DNA of 64,000 nt from Eopsaltria australis (taxonomy: Eukaryota > Chordata > Aves > Passeriformes > Petroicidae): assembly GCA_034509425.1 (NCBI GenBank), contig JAVTVJ010001154.1:1-64000 (forward strand). Reading direction: 5' to 3'. The translations under genes were made by a program, and so were the position numbers. The notes below the pieces were generated by a model. It searched no databases and had not been told where the DNA came from. It saw only the letters and a program-made list of their open reading frames with translations. This document shows positions 24,803-37,171 of the stretch, piece by piece. The number at the start of each line of letters is the position of its first letter. Position 1 is the stretch's first letter.

Positions 24803-24869
24803 GTTTTTTTTTTTTTTTTTGGTTTTTTGTTTTGTTTTGTTTTGTTTTGTTTTGTTTTGTTTTGTTTTT
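24803..24869. repeat. Poly-T followed by (GTTTT)n microsatellite
   Basis: An 18-base T-run, then GG, then about eight tandem copies of GTTTT. Compound poly-T/GTTTT tracts often arise from decayed poly-A tails of minus-strand retroposons, but no body is recognisable beside it. Confidence 0.93.
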
Positions 24870-27800
24870 ATTGTATTGGTTTTGCCTGATCTGGTTTTTG
24901 GGAGTGCAGGGGCCACAGAAGGGGCTTCTGTGAGAAGCAGGGTGCAGCAGGGGAGTGACTTCTCTCCCTGAGCAGTAGAGAAACCATGGGTGATGAACTG
25001 ACCATAACCCCATTCCCTGTCTCTGCACTGTCAGTGGGAAGGAGGGAGGATGTGTGTGGGGGGACGGAGGTGCTTTTAAGGGCTTATTTTAATTCTCATT
25101 ATCCTGCTCTGATTTTGTTGGTAATAAATTCACTCATATCTCCAAGTTGAGCCTGGTTTTGCCCTTGATGGTAATTGATGAGTGTTTTCTCCCAGTCCTT
25201 ATCTCAACCCATGACCCTTTCATTATATTTTGTCTCCTCTGTCTAGTTTCAGAGGAGGCTGAGCAAGAAGGTTTTGTGGGTCCCTGGCATCCAGGCAGCA
25301 TCAAGCCATGACACTTAAATAGAAAGGGAAAAATTCCTTTCGCTGTGCAATCAGAACCCATCCATAATTTCACACATTGCAAGAATTTGTCATTCTCTCC
25401 TCCCTCTCCGCCACCACCACTTCCTCTCTGCTCTAAGGCTATGATTCACTCAGCATCTGTAGCCATTTGTAGTGTTTTGTGGGAAGTAAATCCTGTCACA
25501 CAAGCAGGAGCAAATCCAACAGTTTCATTGGCAGAGTTCCAGTAACTACATTCTGCAGCAGCATTACTGATTTCTACCCAAAATTCTGAGTTCTGAGCTG
25601 TATCCTCATTACCTTAAAACAGTGCTATGTGCACTGCCTGTCATTACCTTCTGGTGAAAAATAAAACACACAATAGCAACTACAGAGAGATATTGTCCTA
25701 CTTCAGACCTGGAGTCTATCCACCTCTTCAAGGATAGTGCAGTATTTGAGGGAAAAGCTGAAGTTTTGTCCAACTTTTCCCTCTGTCGCCTTGAGAACAG
25801 GGAACTGATAATTGCAGTTAACCTCCAGAGTGTCACCTGTGCTTCGATCACACAGAGAAGGGGCTGCTCTAGTTTCTTCTGCCAGTTGTTCAGGGCACTC
25901 AGACTGATGTAACTTGCTGATTTTTAGAAAGGTAGAAAGGGACTTGTTTCACATTTTTGCATTTACTGTGTTTATCATGTCACAATGTTGTACAAATTTT
26001 TGGCAGCTCTATCCCCATAGATAACACAGGTAAATATTTACAGAAATAGCAATGGGAACACTGATATGAATCCCTAAGGGGACTCAACACTCTGTGAAGT
26101 ATATGACTTCTGGTATAGCAGGGAGAGTCTCCTGGGATGTTTTGAAGTATTATAACCATGTCAAAACCTGGCTGTTTTGTTTTGATGGCCATGGTCACCA
26201 ATGTCACATTTTACTAATGGCAGTGCAAATCATTCCACTTCTTCTCTGAACTGACACATTTCAAAAATATCTAATGTTACTTCTGTGTTTATTTTCCACA
26301 TAGCTTGGCACATCTCAGTCTATTTACTGACTGACCCTTCCTTTTCAACTCAAGATTTCTTTAGACAAAAATGAGAGAAGCAATTTTGAGATCTTGCTCT
26401 TTGCAACTTGAATGACTGTTTTATTAGATAATATGGGAACTTGTACTGGTGTGGCAAATGAAAGTTCATTCTTTTCTTTCTTTACACACTATTTTCCACA
26501 GAAATAGGCCATATTATTTTTTAGTCCATATGGCTTTAAAGTAAAACTGTGTAGGGTTTTGTCAAGATAGCTGTAGTTTTTGGGAGGTGTGTGTAGCCCA
26601 AAATTTCCTTTACATCTGCTAAAAGAGAGAGTTTTTCAAGACTTCTTGAAAAACTCTTAAAGGAGGTTTTTTGTTTGGTTTTTTCTCCCCTCTAATCTGG
26701 TTTTCCAGTTCAGCTAATCAGTGTGCAGGACACACTAACTTCTCACTTGTTTTATACACCAGGTCACATCTATATCCAGCTTCTGTGTTGCCTGCAGCCA
26801 CATCCTTAAGTAGAGTTTGGATACTTGGTGGCCAGCACAGGGTAATTAACACCGTATCCTAGGAAGGCAGCTTGATTTGTTATTTGCTACCAGTTTTACT
26901 GAGACCAGCAAACCTGTTTCTGTCATCTTAATACATTAAGCCAGTTACTCACTGGCTGATAAGAAGCTGAACCCAGTTTCCTGAACTGGTGAACTTTTGT
27001 GACTTTAGTTGAGGTAATTTGTATCTAAGGCTCTTCGTGTCTGTGAACAAATTAGTGTTCAGGTTTTCACTTTGCTTTGAGGATGTTAACTTTAGGAGTT
27101 AGATTGCTTAGGTTGGAGTTGAACAGTCAGACCGGTGTCTTGTTGTGAGCACCAGAAGTGCTTGCAGAGCGCTCCTGGAGGTGCAGTCGTGGTTATGGCC
27201 CACCCTTCAGAGTTGCATCTGATTACTGGGAGGGCAATGACAGAACCTGGAGTTACTTGGTGTGAACAGTGCAGGTGGGCAGCAGAGATGCTTAAGCAGC
27301 ACAGAGCACAGCCACTGAAAAATATGAGATAGCACTCATTACAATTTAAACATATTTTATGTAAGTCCTAATATAGCATTTAGAGTGCTCTTGAGAAGAT
27401 AGATCAGTCTCAGGAGAGCTACAAAAAATATTTGGGTCACAGAAGAAACATGCTGAAATTTTATTCATGGAAGATCAAACTATTCTCCTCTGGACTCCAT
27501 CTAGAAGTAAAACCTTTTCATTATATGGCTATCTCACTGGTATTCCATCCCCATTGCAGTTTGGGGTAAATACTCTGGTGGCTCCTGATGGAATCAGGAT
27601 CTCAGCTCTGCATTAGGTTCTGAAAACAAGTTCCAATACAGAGACCTGTTGACAGGATAAAAACAGGAAGAGTTCACATTAGTGTTTTAGCCAACTAATA
27701 CAAGAGGCTAGAGACAGGGAGGTGGAGCTGGGTTTAGTCAGTTTGTCCCTCAGATGACTGACGGATGCTGCATCCAGGACTGGGTTTCCTGCACTGTGTC

Positions 27801-29624
27801 TGTGCTCCATCACAGCAGTGGTCATGGACACAGTTCATCCATTGCCACTTTATGTTCAGGAGTGCTCTGAGGATTGTTCCAGGACATGCATGACTGAGGT
27901 GTCATTTCTTGTCTGGAAGAAAAACCCAGATGGTAAGATGATAAGTATTGCCCTGAATTATTAATTAAAATTAATAGACTTTTTCAATGATCTTACTATG
28001 TGATACCAGTAAGATTACATAAAATCCTTTGTTTCCAGTTTTCTAAAATAAAAAAACCCAACACAGATTCTTCTCAATAGGAATGATTATTCTTCCCATC
28101 TGTGCTCTAGATGACCATATGATCTGCTTATGGGACAGCCTGCATTAGCAGAGAAAAATAAAAGTTATGCAGGGATCAAACCCAAAGCTGAACTTTGAGA
28201 AAAATGCTATAAGCATTGGCATGTTCTGGGAAGTTTCAGCACAAACCCCACAAAAGCACAAACATACAAATCCGTTTGCCAACTGCAAAAATTCTGGCTC
28301 CTTTCCTCTCCCCTTTTTTACCACAGCCTCATTAAGCATGTGAATTGGATGACTCCAAGAGCACTTTTTCTGTAGGGCAGTCTGGCACAAATTTGGAACT
28401 TGTTCCAAGGACTCCCAATGAACCTCTATCAGAAATAAATAATTCTATTGAATAAGTAAGCAGAAAGTTACCAAGAAATAACTGTAGATGTGACAGGAGA
28501 GTTGTTGCAACCTATTTGCTTGTCAGAAGATCGAGCACTTTTTGGTGCTGAAAATTAAAATAGTTACTTCCCATTTTTCTCTTTACCTCTGTGTGAAGTG
28601 AGGATTATAAAAGGACTGTGGCTAAAGGGCAGTACTTTGGTAAATGTAGAGAATGCTGTGATACACTTAGGAATGAATAAAAAGGGTTTTCAACACTTCA
28701 GTTCCTTTCAGATTCTCTGCTTACATATAGATATCCTGGCTTGGTCAGTTTTGAGTGTCTCCCTTCTTCTTTCTCTTGCTCTGCCTATTGCTCCATCTAA
28801 CTCCCATCTAGAAGCATTTCTTGTCTGACTCAAGGCCCCTCTTTACCATCTTCTGCATTGTCTGCAAAACACTTATGTATTTGTCCTGTACTGCAGAGGT
28901 GCTGTGACAGTACATGCACAGTAAAGAGAAGAGCTGTAAAATCATACCAGAAGTAAATGGTGCAAGAAATGAAGACAAGATGTAATGAATTATTTGAGTT
29001 ATGTTCCACAGAAAGAGTGAAAATTGTTTAATAAATATATTTTCCCAGTTATTCCCAGTTTATACCTTTCCTTACTCCACAGAGAAGTGATGTATTGAGC
29101 CTTGCTTTAAAGGTACAATAGGAACTGAAGGCATTGAACTGCCTGTGTTCAATGTAATATTTCTAAATGCAGATGTACTGAATCAAGCAGCTTCTGTCTA
29201 GAGAGCCAGGATGTTTTATGCTACCTTTTGGGCCTTATTCTTACACAGAAAGAACAGTTCTGCTCTAAAATAATAAACTGCTGCGGTGCGTAGAATGAAT
29301 AAACACCCATGCATTTAACAATGTAAGAAATTGTGTTCTTGTCTTGTACAACTGTGCTAATGTTATAAACTTTACAGAGAGTGGAGATAGAACAATAGAG
29401 TTAATATTGTGTTTAAAGGTGAAAAGGTAAAAGAACTTATTCAGTGGAAAGGAAAGGCAAAGCTAATACTCCAGAAATATCAAAGATACTGTTTTTGATA
29501 AGAAATCTATTTTTAAAATATCAGCAATCTAAAGACCAGATCACAAGTAATGGGTCTATATTAATCTGTCTTCAGATTCATTAAGTTTCAAAAATACCTA
29601 TATTAGACAGTATTTATGTTTTTG
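24870..29624. other. Unique sequence, no gene seen
   Basis: About 4.7 kb with no supportable gene. Short frames (25134-25382, 25609-25851, 25980-26207, 27135-27332, 28145-28408) lack domains and start evidence. Confidence 0.65.
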
Positions 29625-29653
29625 GGTTGGTTTTTTTGGTTTGGTTTGGTTTT
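29625..29653. repeat. (GGTTT)n microsatellite, short
   Basis: A GGTTT-type tract with one expanded T-run (GGTTGGTTTTTTTGG, then three GGTTT-like units). Simple low-complexity repeat. Confidence 0.8.
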
Positions 29654-32313
29654 ATTTCTATCAAGGCACCTCTCCTGTCTTAATATAAACTTTACCGCTC
29701 TGTAACAGATATTCACTCAGTACTATGGATAGATTCCATTGTGAGTCATTTGAAACAGGGAAAGATCCTAAACCAAACAAGAGACAAAGTTGTGACTCCT
29801 CCTAGAGACATTCTAGTATTCCAGAGTGGAGTATGACAGTGTCTTAGCTGTTTAGCTGAAATGGTTTTAGTTGTAGCTGGAATAGGTTGGCTGGGCTTTG
29901 TATCCCATTGTCCTTACAGATTTGGCTGGAGAAATGGATTCACCTGGTACCAGTCACAGTGTTCAGAATCAACTGCAATGCCAGGATGAAACTTCATGAC
30001 AACACAGGAGGTTCCTGTTGTGAGGTGTAATCATCTATTTTATTACACTTTGAAACTTAATTTTATTTATTTTTTTTTTTGTTTGGCTGGTTGGCTATTC
30101 TTGTCTGTTACCTGCAGTTTAGAGAACCTGAGACAGAAGAGAACAACCTAAGTAGCCCTGGCAGCAAATGAAATTGCAGCCTACTGAAAAGGTCAAAGCA
30201 CTGCTGCTCACAATGGTAATCTACAGAATACATGAGGCATTCCATTTCAAATACATCATTTCTCTGTCAGAAAATGCAAAAGAGCACAGCAAATGACAAG
30301 ACATGAATCCATAACTGTTGGAATGAAGTTGCCAAGAACGTTGACTTAACATGTTCCAGATTCAAAAAATAGCCATTTGTACATTATTCTCAACAGCTGC
30401 ACTTGAATTACAGGGAGAATTGGTTCCCCACCTGTGTATTGCTCTTCTCTTCAGTGTAACAACCTTTCTCCCATTTTGCAGTGAATACTGGGGTAATTAC
30501 AGAATATGTGTGCAGCAAGGGTATTTTTAAAAGTGTAAATTGTTCCAGAAACATAGGTAGCATTCACAGTGGAACTTGATCAATTCGGGCAAATGGTAAA
30601 CTCTTTGTTACTGCAAAGAAAAGAGGACCACATGATCTCTGCTGCCAGGGCTGATGGGTGGAAGCAGACCCCCACAAACCAGGCTGTGATGCTGACTGAT
30701 CCTGTCATTTCAGTGGGCCCTGTCCCATGTGACATGTGGTGCTCATTTTATTTTCCTTTGCAGCTCATATTTTCCTGGCTGGTGGAAACATATAAGGTGT
30801 AAAATGTCATTTGCTTTTGGGGATACTTAGCTGCTACAAAGAGGAAGCAATCAGGTCAGGGAAATAGCATGAGCCAAATTGTCATAGGGAGAGAGACAAG
30901 AAGCAATGCTGAGTGATTCTGTCACAAGCCATGATGCTTTTACAGTATGCAGAATTTCCTGAGACAGTGAACTGAAAGATGTTGGCCAGTAGAGATTACT
31001 AACTTTTAAAATAAGCAGTGAAAACTCTGTGCAAGGCGAACTCTCCCTTCAGTGCTGTGGAAGACAGGAGGACAGTGCTTCAAGCATGAGTAATTGGTGA
31101 TCTCTGGTGCTTAAAATGAAGTGGTGCCTTTGAAGCCAAGCGCATCAAAGAATATCTTTGCATTTAATTAATCTTATCAGTCTCGACTGCAGTTGTCAAA
31201 ATTTTTCTGACAATGGGAATATGATTTTCAGTTTACTTAATAGCGATGGAAAGAAGGCAATAATAGGTTGTGTTTTGTCATCCTGGTTGTTTGCTAATTC
31301 CTTATTTGGGAAGCAATTCCTTTTGTGGCGCACAGGCTTGTGTGAAGGGAGTTGAAGTGTCCTGGTGTTGCTTGTCTTCAGTGCACAATGGGACAATGAT
31401 GGACGTGTTCAGCACCCAAAGAACTGACTTTTAAAGCAGGCACCTGGAAGTTGACAGGTCATGGCAGCTGCTAGGCCACAATGCCTTCATCAGGAAAACA
31501 CTTCCAGGTTGTTTCTTTTCCTAATAAAAACTTCCTCTTTATCTGCTCTGCATTAAAACTTCAAGACTCCTGGAAAGCCAAACCCCCTCTGCTGAGGGAT
31601 TTCTAATTTAATCCCTTTTTTTACACAATGTGTGTGCATTTATTAACTTGTGAGATAACTTTTATATCCAAATGATTAGTGCCTGAATTTGCTCTGTGAT
31701 TTACTGTTCGATTTCAGCTTCCAAATAGTATTCCTTGGAGTTACAGGTGAATGGCGTAACTTCCAAAGATGCACTCTGCATAACAATCCACATTAGTTTT
31801 GTTTTGCTTTTCAGTGTTAAAAGTGGTTTGCAGAGATGTAATTTTAGATGTAGGTGACTGCATCAAACTTGCATTGCTTTTGCTTCTGGATAAAGTCTCC
31901 TTGTCCACTCTGCAATTACTCAACCACAGAGGATGAATGGACCCCATATTGTTTGTATTAAACTGAGCACAAAATGATCACAATCCAGATAAAGTTGTTC
32001 AGACATGTCCTACTTAATTCAGTTTGACTTCTTACTAAAAGTAATGGCAATATGTACACAACACTGTTAATTTTAAGGTGCTTATTTTACTTAAAAATAA
32101 CTTCAGTTTATCACTTAAAAGAAATAAAAATAATAATATTTCTCCAATCAATATTTGGAGGTTAAGTGTGTTTATTAGCTTTTAAGTAACCTTTCCTAAT
32201 TAAGAACAGGACAGTACATAATGCTATTGCAGGCTTTTTTGAAGAAGAGGAAAATGATAAGGAGCTGTGGTTTCAGGGCCCTTGAAAATAGGGGAATTCT
32301 CATGGCTTAATTC
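29654..32313. other. Unique sequence, no gene seen
   Basis: Unique sequence. A T-run interrupted only by its flanks lies near 30069-30080. Overlapping opposite-strand frames at 31158-31396 and a plus frame at 30569-30802 have no recognisable product. Confidence 0.65.
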
Positions 32314-32622
32314 CTAAAAAAGGAATATGCAGTAAAGTCCATGGAGGTTTTTAGTACTGCCTCTGAAGAGAAGAATCTTAGAAGACGGACATTCAGTGCT
32401 GCTTCTTGAGAAAGAAGCTATTGATCCTGGAGATATTTCCATTATCTCTTCATTGTCAGGAAAAATTACTAGGTCTGCATGGCCACAATCAGTTCCAACT
32501 TGCTCTTTAATAATTATCTCCCTTGGAACAGTTGAATTTACTCCATCAGGAAGTGTGGAGAGTGACTTGGAGAACATCTCTTGGGCTGCCCATTTGCCTG
32601 GGGGCAGCTGCACCCAGTACAT
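32314..32622 (-). other. 102-codon open frame beside a CR1 fragment, product unknown
   Basis: A minus-strand ATG frame of 102 codons whose composition is balanced rather than low-complexity: it carries acidic stretches, prolines, cysteines and few lysine runs. A plus-strand frame (32396-32632, 78 codons) is open over the same DNA, which lowers the weight of either. The minus frame is stopped in frame a few codons upstream of its ATG. It lies just 3' (in the sense of the element) of a minus-strand CR1 fragment but does not resemble CR1 coding sequence. It has no domain that I recognise. It may be a decayed exon or chance. Confidence 0.15.
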
Positions 32623-32689
32623 CCCTGACTGACTCTTGTCTCACTTCCTACAAAAACCCATAGCAAAGGGGATGTAGCAATCAAGTCCA

Positions 32690-32885
32690 GTGGCTCAGCT
32701 GGAAGGTTTTTCTGGTATCTGACCTAAAAGCTCTTTCCTCCATAAACCTGTTCCATGATGTCCCTTCCCCTGTGGATAGGGGAGAACAATTTCTTACCCA
32801 TGTTCCTGCAGTAGCTTTCAAACACATGGGAACTGCTACCTCTCCTCTCAATATTCTTTTCTCAAGCCTGAAAAACCTCAAATTT
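32690..32885 (-). mobile_element. CR1 LINE fragment, near 3' end, antisense to plus strand
   Basis: Plus-strand words TATCTGACCTAAA (about 32715), then CTACCTCTCCTCTCAATATTC and TTTTCTCAAGCCTGAAAAAC (about 32836-32878) are degenerate matches to the antisense of the conserved CR1 segment that precedes the 3' UTR (sense: a GGCTGGAGAAGAG-type block, then a TTTAGATTGGATATTAGG-type block). The order and spacing (about 120-150 bp) fit. The fragment is heavily diverged, truncated at both ends, and lacks the terminal 8-bp tail repeat. CR1 is the dominant LINE of birds; this is an old dead copy. Confidence 0.7.
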
Positions 32886-35800
32886 GTGATGTGGACTAAA
32901 GAGGTGCTGTTACTTCCTCAGAAATATCTTTAAAAAGTAAAGTACAGGATAATAAAATTACTGAAAACACGCAGACCTGGAAAGATGAAGTAATTTATAG
33001 GAGAAAATGGAACTTGTATTGGCAAATAGTACAGTAACACTAAGCAAGTGCTCAAGCTAAGGGATAATGATATACAAACTTTCCTAGAGTATGCTGAGGC
33101 TGGAAATCAGAACATGTTATCACACAAACGAGGTTCTAGAACCACCTTTTAGTATGGAGGAAAAAGATCAACTAATTTTTAGGAGGTGCTTGATCAGTTT
33201 AAGAAAGAGATTGCGTGATGTAATTATTTGTGAGGGTAGAGAGAATTTAATAGTCTGGGCAGTCTCTCCCAAATCTTCTGTTTCAGCTGAAGTACCTTGT
33301 TCAAAAGTCTCCTTAGCCAGCATGTCTCTTGGAAAGATGGAGTATCTTATCCTGGTATCCAAAATATAAACTGAAAAATTTAACAGCGAATAATTTTGTT
33401 CTTCTCACTTGGTCAAACCTTTCACTTATATCAGAGAGACTTGTGCTGAGTGAGAGTATCTGTATGTTTCCACATAATAAGTTCATGCCCCACTATGACT
33501 GAATTTTCACTGTGCAAGAAAATAAATTAGAAATTGATTTTGGGGAGATGAAATTAATCTCAGATGCAAGTGCTTTATTAATGCAAGCAGCAGTCACATC
33601 CTTAAAGTGTGTTGTGCTGGGAAATTTTCTCCGATGATATAGGCTTGCTGTTTTGTTGGGAGGCCAGAATTTTCAATAGCAGTGTTGGTAGTGACCCATA
33701 AGGCTCATGAGAAAAGCTTTAGTAATAAACATTCTCCTAAATGCATGAACATCATTTGTATTTTAGAGGCTGTGCTTATCAAGGCATTATTACTTTTATT
33801 CTAATTTGTTTTGGCTTGAGTTTTTGTTTTTCAAGGTTTTTAAAAAACTTTGTTGTTGTTGTTAAGAAAAGGAAAATTTAAATAGCTGCTGTCCTATGTA
33901 TTGTACTTTAAATTTCTTGTTTCAACCAAGGATTGAAATCAAAATGAATCTTTCTCTCTTTATATCACAACAGATTACTAAAGGATCATTTGAAAGTAGG
34001 TCCACTTTGAAAGCTGGAAAACTTTCCCCACATAATTTGGACAGAAATTTTATTAAAATTCAAAACTATCCTGAGAAAATGTTAATTATCAAATTTTCTT
34101 CAAAATCCTTTCTCTAGGACTGGATTTTAAATGTCATAACATGAAAGAGACAGATGAAAGTATTGCAATTTGAGCTTATCAACAAGATAAAAATAAAGTT
34201 TGTCTGCTTTTGTGAAGATTTAGGTTATTTTGACTACTTTTCCTAAGCATTCATCTGTATGCACAACAGAAGTTTTTCCGGAGTCACCTAGGGGACCTAT
34301 ATTTCAAAATCTGGCCCACTATGTCACCATGAAGAAGCATATGATGAACTTTTAAAATACTTCATATAATAATAATAAATGTTGTACTAAGCAGAGATCA
34401 TTTATACATTATGTATGGTAATGCCTCAGGAATATCATTCTGGAAGAAAGTCAGCAAGGAGTGCAGGAGAATACTAAAAAACCTTTTCAGATTAAATTCA
34501 ACTTTATCACTTGCAGGAGACACCTCCTACTGAGGTGAGCAATCTCATCACATCATTGCATTTCTATTTCTGCCATTCCTTCAGCAAAGTGCTCATGTGG
34601 TTGGATTAAGCTCTCTCCTCCTGTTCTGTATTTATGTGTTAAACCTTTGGTCATATTTTTTGAGAGAAAGCTACAGATGAGTCTCTCTGTGTGTGTGGGC
34701 AGTTGGTTCTGTGAGATCTGAGACTATTTTCTCTCCTGTCTGTAGCCCTATGAGTAGGACAACATGGGGAGCTGTCACACGCTTCACTTGAATTTAACTT
34801 TCTGCAGACTTCTGAAAGTCTCGCTCTTCTCCTTTAGTTGACTCCTACCTTCAGAACTTGTCAATTCAGATATTTCTGAAAGGAAAAATGTCACAAAGGT
34901 GAATTGTTTGAATATTGTTAAGATTGCTGCTTATCAATCTTACCATCTGGTAAGCTTTCATCTCTCCTACAGAACACAAGCACTTAAAAGCAAAGAAAGG
35001 AAAAAACATCATCTATTGTTTCTTGCCCATACAAACCTATGTTAACTATGTCTCCCTCTCCTCAGATGCTCAAATAGTCAGGCTTTGTGTCCATCTGTAA
35101 TGGCAAAGCAATTAAATTACATCAGGATACATAAAGAAAAGGGGATGGTCGAGAACCTGTACAAATCCATACCAGGAAAAGTGAACAAGGCAGGTTTTTA
35201 TTAATCCATATATTTGTGGATTTTTATTTAAAGGTGATCAAGACATTTTATTCATCCATACACTGCCACCTCTATCTTTTTAGCAACTGATTTCAGTCTA
35301 CGTTTTAAGACTACTTAAAGGAGTAGCAGTAATGTCAATTAAAAAGCAGCTGTGATATGAAATGCCCATTTATTGGAACTTAGTGCTAAATCTTTGTTTT
35401 GTAATTAACACATTTTGTATTCTTAACTTTGCCTCACTTCAAGTTCAGATGTGTTGGTTCATTCTAGAAGTAGCCTAATGGATATGAATTGTGATCAACC
35501 ATTATTGATTTTGTCCTGTTTAATAAAAGGGAAACCAGGCTCATTTAAATTATTTCATTAGAGGAAGACTCAGTGTGAGTCATTCTGCTCTCTTCACTCA
35601 GCACTGCCAGCTCTCTACTACACAGAGGCTCAGTTTCCTCAGAACTCTGCCAGCCGGCACCTCTTCTGCTTCAAAAAGAGGAGAGTCCAGGCATCTGATA
35701 AGCTGAAGGAGCTTAGACTTTAGCATCCAAGGAGGAAACTGAGAGAGTTATAAAGAAAAGGAAGGTGAAACTTCCTGTATGTTTTGCAGTCAAGGGAGAA

Positions 35801-36430
35801 CCTCTGCCTTTCTGCCTTTCCCCCTACACTGCTAACTCTGGATCAACTTTTAATTTGCCCAATATTCCTATTTCTTGCTATTTATGAAGTCATGTCAGTC
35901 AGTATAAAGTGAATTCGTATCTCTCATTTGTTTCACCCCTTTTACCTGTCTGAATTTGAGAAACCCACAGTAGAGGAACAGATTATTTTCATGTTGTTTT
36001 TCATTTCTAATAGTACTGAAAAGATATTTCCTCAGTGCTGGTTCAGGTGAGGCAAATTTGCCAGGCCTGCCGTGATTTCAGGTGAATTTTATGTAGTCAG
36101 TGCATTTCTGCATGCAGAGGCCATCCCAATCAAATGGTACTGCATTACCTGGGGAGGGTTACAGAACACAATTTCATAACGGAGGTACGGACTGTTCCAC
36201 AGTAATACACGATTTCCCCTTTGAGGCAGGATAAAGCTTCATCTTTTAGCCATGGAATGGCAGCAGTCGTGACTCTTTGCTTAATTCCCTTGATATGGCT
36301 GAGTGGAAGGAGTCCAGGGATGAAGAGGCAGCAGCAGCATCGCTTGGAGCTGATGCAGTGCTTTAGAAAGTATGCACAGCATCAGGGGGTCCCTCTGGGC
36401 ATGGCAGAGCACTCCAGGGTCCATGATGGC
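32886..36430. other. Unique sequence, no gene seen
   Basis: About 3.5 kb. Contains a short GTT microsatellite (33850-33863) and an ATA-rich patch near 34366. Frames at 33091-33369 and 33896-34117 have no recognisable product. Confidence 0.65.
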
Positions 36431-36640
36431 ATCACACTTGTCATATAATGCACATTTTAATGTCCCCTTAATTACACTCAATTCAGTGGCTATTTAATTA
36501 ACTAATTAACAATTTGCTTGAGAGATGTCATAATGCTTCTGCAAATGGAGTAAATAGGTGATATGGGAGCTCTTGAAAGTGCATCTTAGGGGTTTTATAG
36601 ATAAATAGACATTATAGGTGTCATAAACAGGACTCACCGT
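36431..36640. promoter_or_regulatory. AT-rich block with clustered homeodomain sites (candidate conserved element)
   Basis: Holds TTAATTAACTAATTAA (36495-36510), made of an 8-bp palindrome TTAATTAA and a second TTAATTAG-type site overlapping it, plus CCTTAATTACAC and CATTTTAATG nearby. It lies immediately upstream of the 36.7-kb LTR. Texture suggests an enhancer; not provable from one sequence. Confidence 0.2.
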
Positions 36641-36694
36641 TATGGTTTTTGCATGTTTGACAAGGAATTGGAAGTTATTAAATTGTAAAGAACT

Positions 36695-37148
36695 TGTTAA
36701 TTATTGGTTATTGATTATTGGTTATTGTATTGGTGTGGAGAGAAAATTGCTGGATAATGGGTTGTCAGTCTTGGAGGGGAAGGGGCGGTCACTGAGGAGA
36801 TGTAGAGAGAAGATTCCAGAAAGAGATAGATGTCATTGTTATCAAGGAGTATATGTCATCGCTATCGAGAGAACCACTAATGAAAGAACTGTTGGGCGTG
36901 GCAAACAGGCTGAATGGACCAATAAAGAGGAAGAATGGAATGGACCATTGGGTTAGAGGAAAGAAAAAGACTGCTCCCAGAGCCTTTAAGGTCTTTTTAC
37001 TGAGTTTTTGGACTGGTAGAGGGACCTGATTCCACTTGGGAATTGCACCTTTAGTCTATCCCTGGTTTTTGGTGTTATTTTTGTTTTGCTGTTTTGACTG
37101 TTGTCAGTCTTGTTAAATAAAATTAGTACAGCTTTTAAATAAATGAAC
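36695..37148 (+). mobile_element. Solo LTR, ERVL-like (copy A), boundaries approximate
   Basis: Related to the LTR at 45.0 kb. Both share ATCAAGGAGTAT, TTCCAGAA, GGTAGAGGGACC followed by a diverged proline-rich-type block, and a late TTAAATAAA/TTAATAAA polyadenylation signal in a T-rich 3' part. Copy A could begin at TGTTAATT (36695), preceded by GAACT; GAACT also follows at 37144-37148, a possible 5-bp target duplication, although the end would then lack the canonical CA, so the 3' boundary is unsure and may reach about 37190. No internal retroviral sequence, primer site or second LTR is adjacent, so it is a solo LTR. The 104-codon frame at 36642-36956 is a by-product. Confidence 0.55.
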
Positions 37149-37171
37149 TTTTTGGCTTGGTTCATTTATTT
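37137..37171. repeat. Perfect 12-bp inverted repeat
   Basis: AAATAAATGAAC (37137-37148) and its exact complement GTTCATTTATTT (37160-37171) flank an 11-base loop. It overlaps the 3' end of LTR copy A and follows its AATAAA signal by about 20 bases. It could be a terminal hairpin of the LTR or a coincidence of AT-rich sequence. Confidence 0.85.

Noticed and set aside
24803..24869. Transposon tail for the poly-T/(GTTTT)n tract
   Set aside because: No element body or duplication next to it; scored as simple repeat only.
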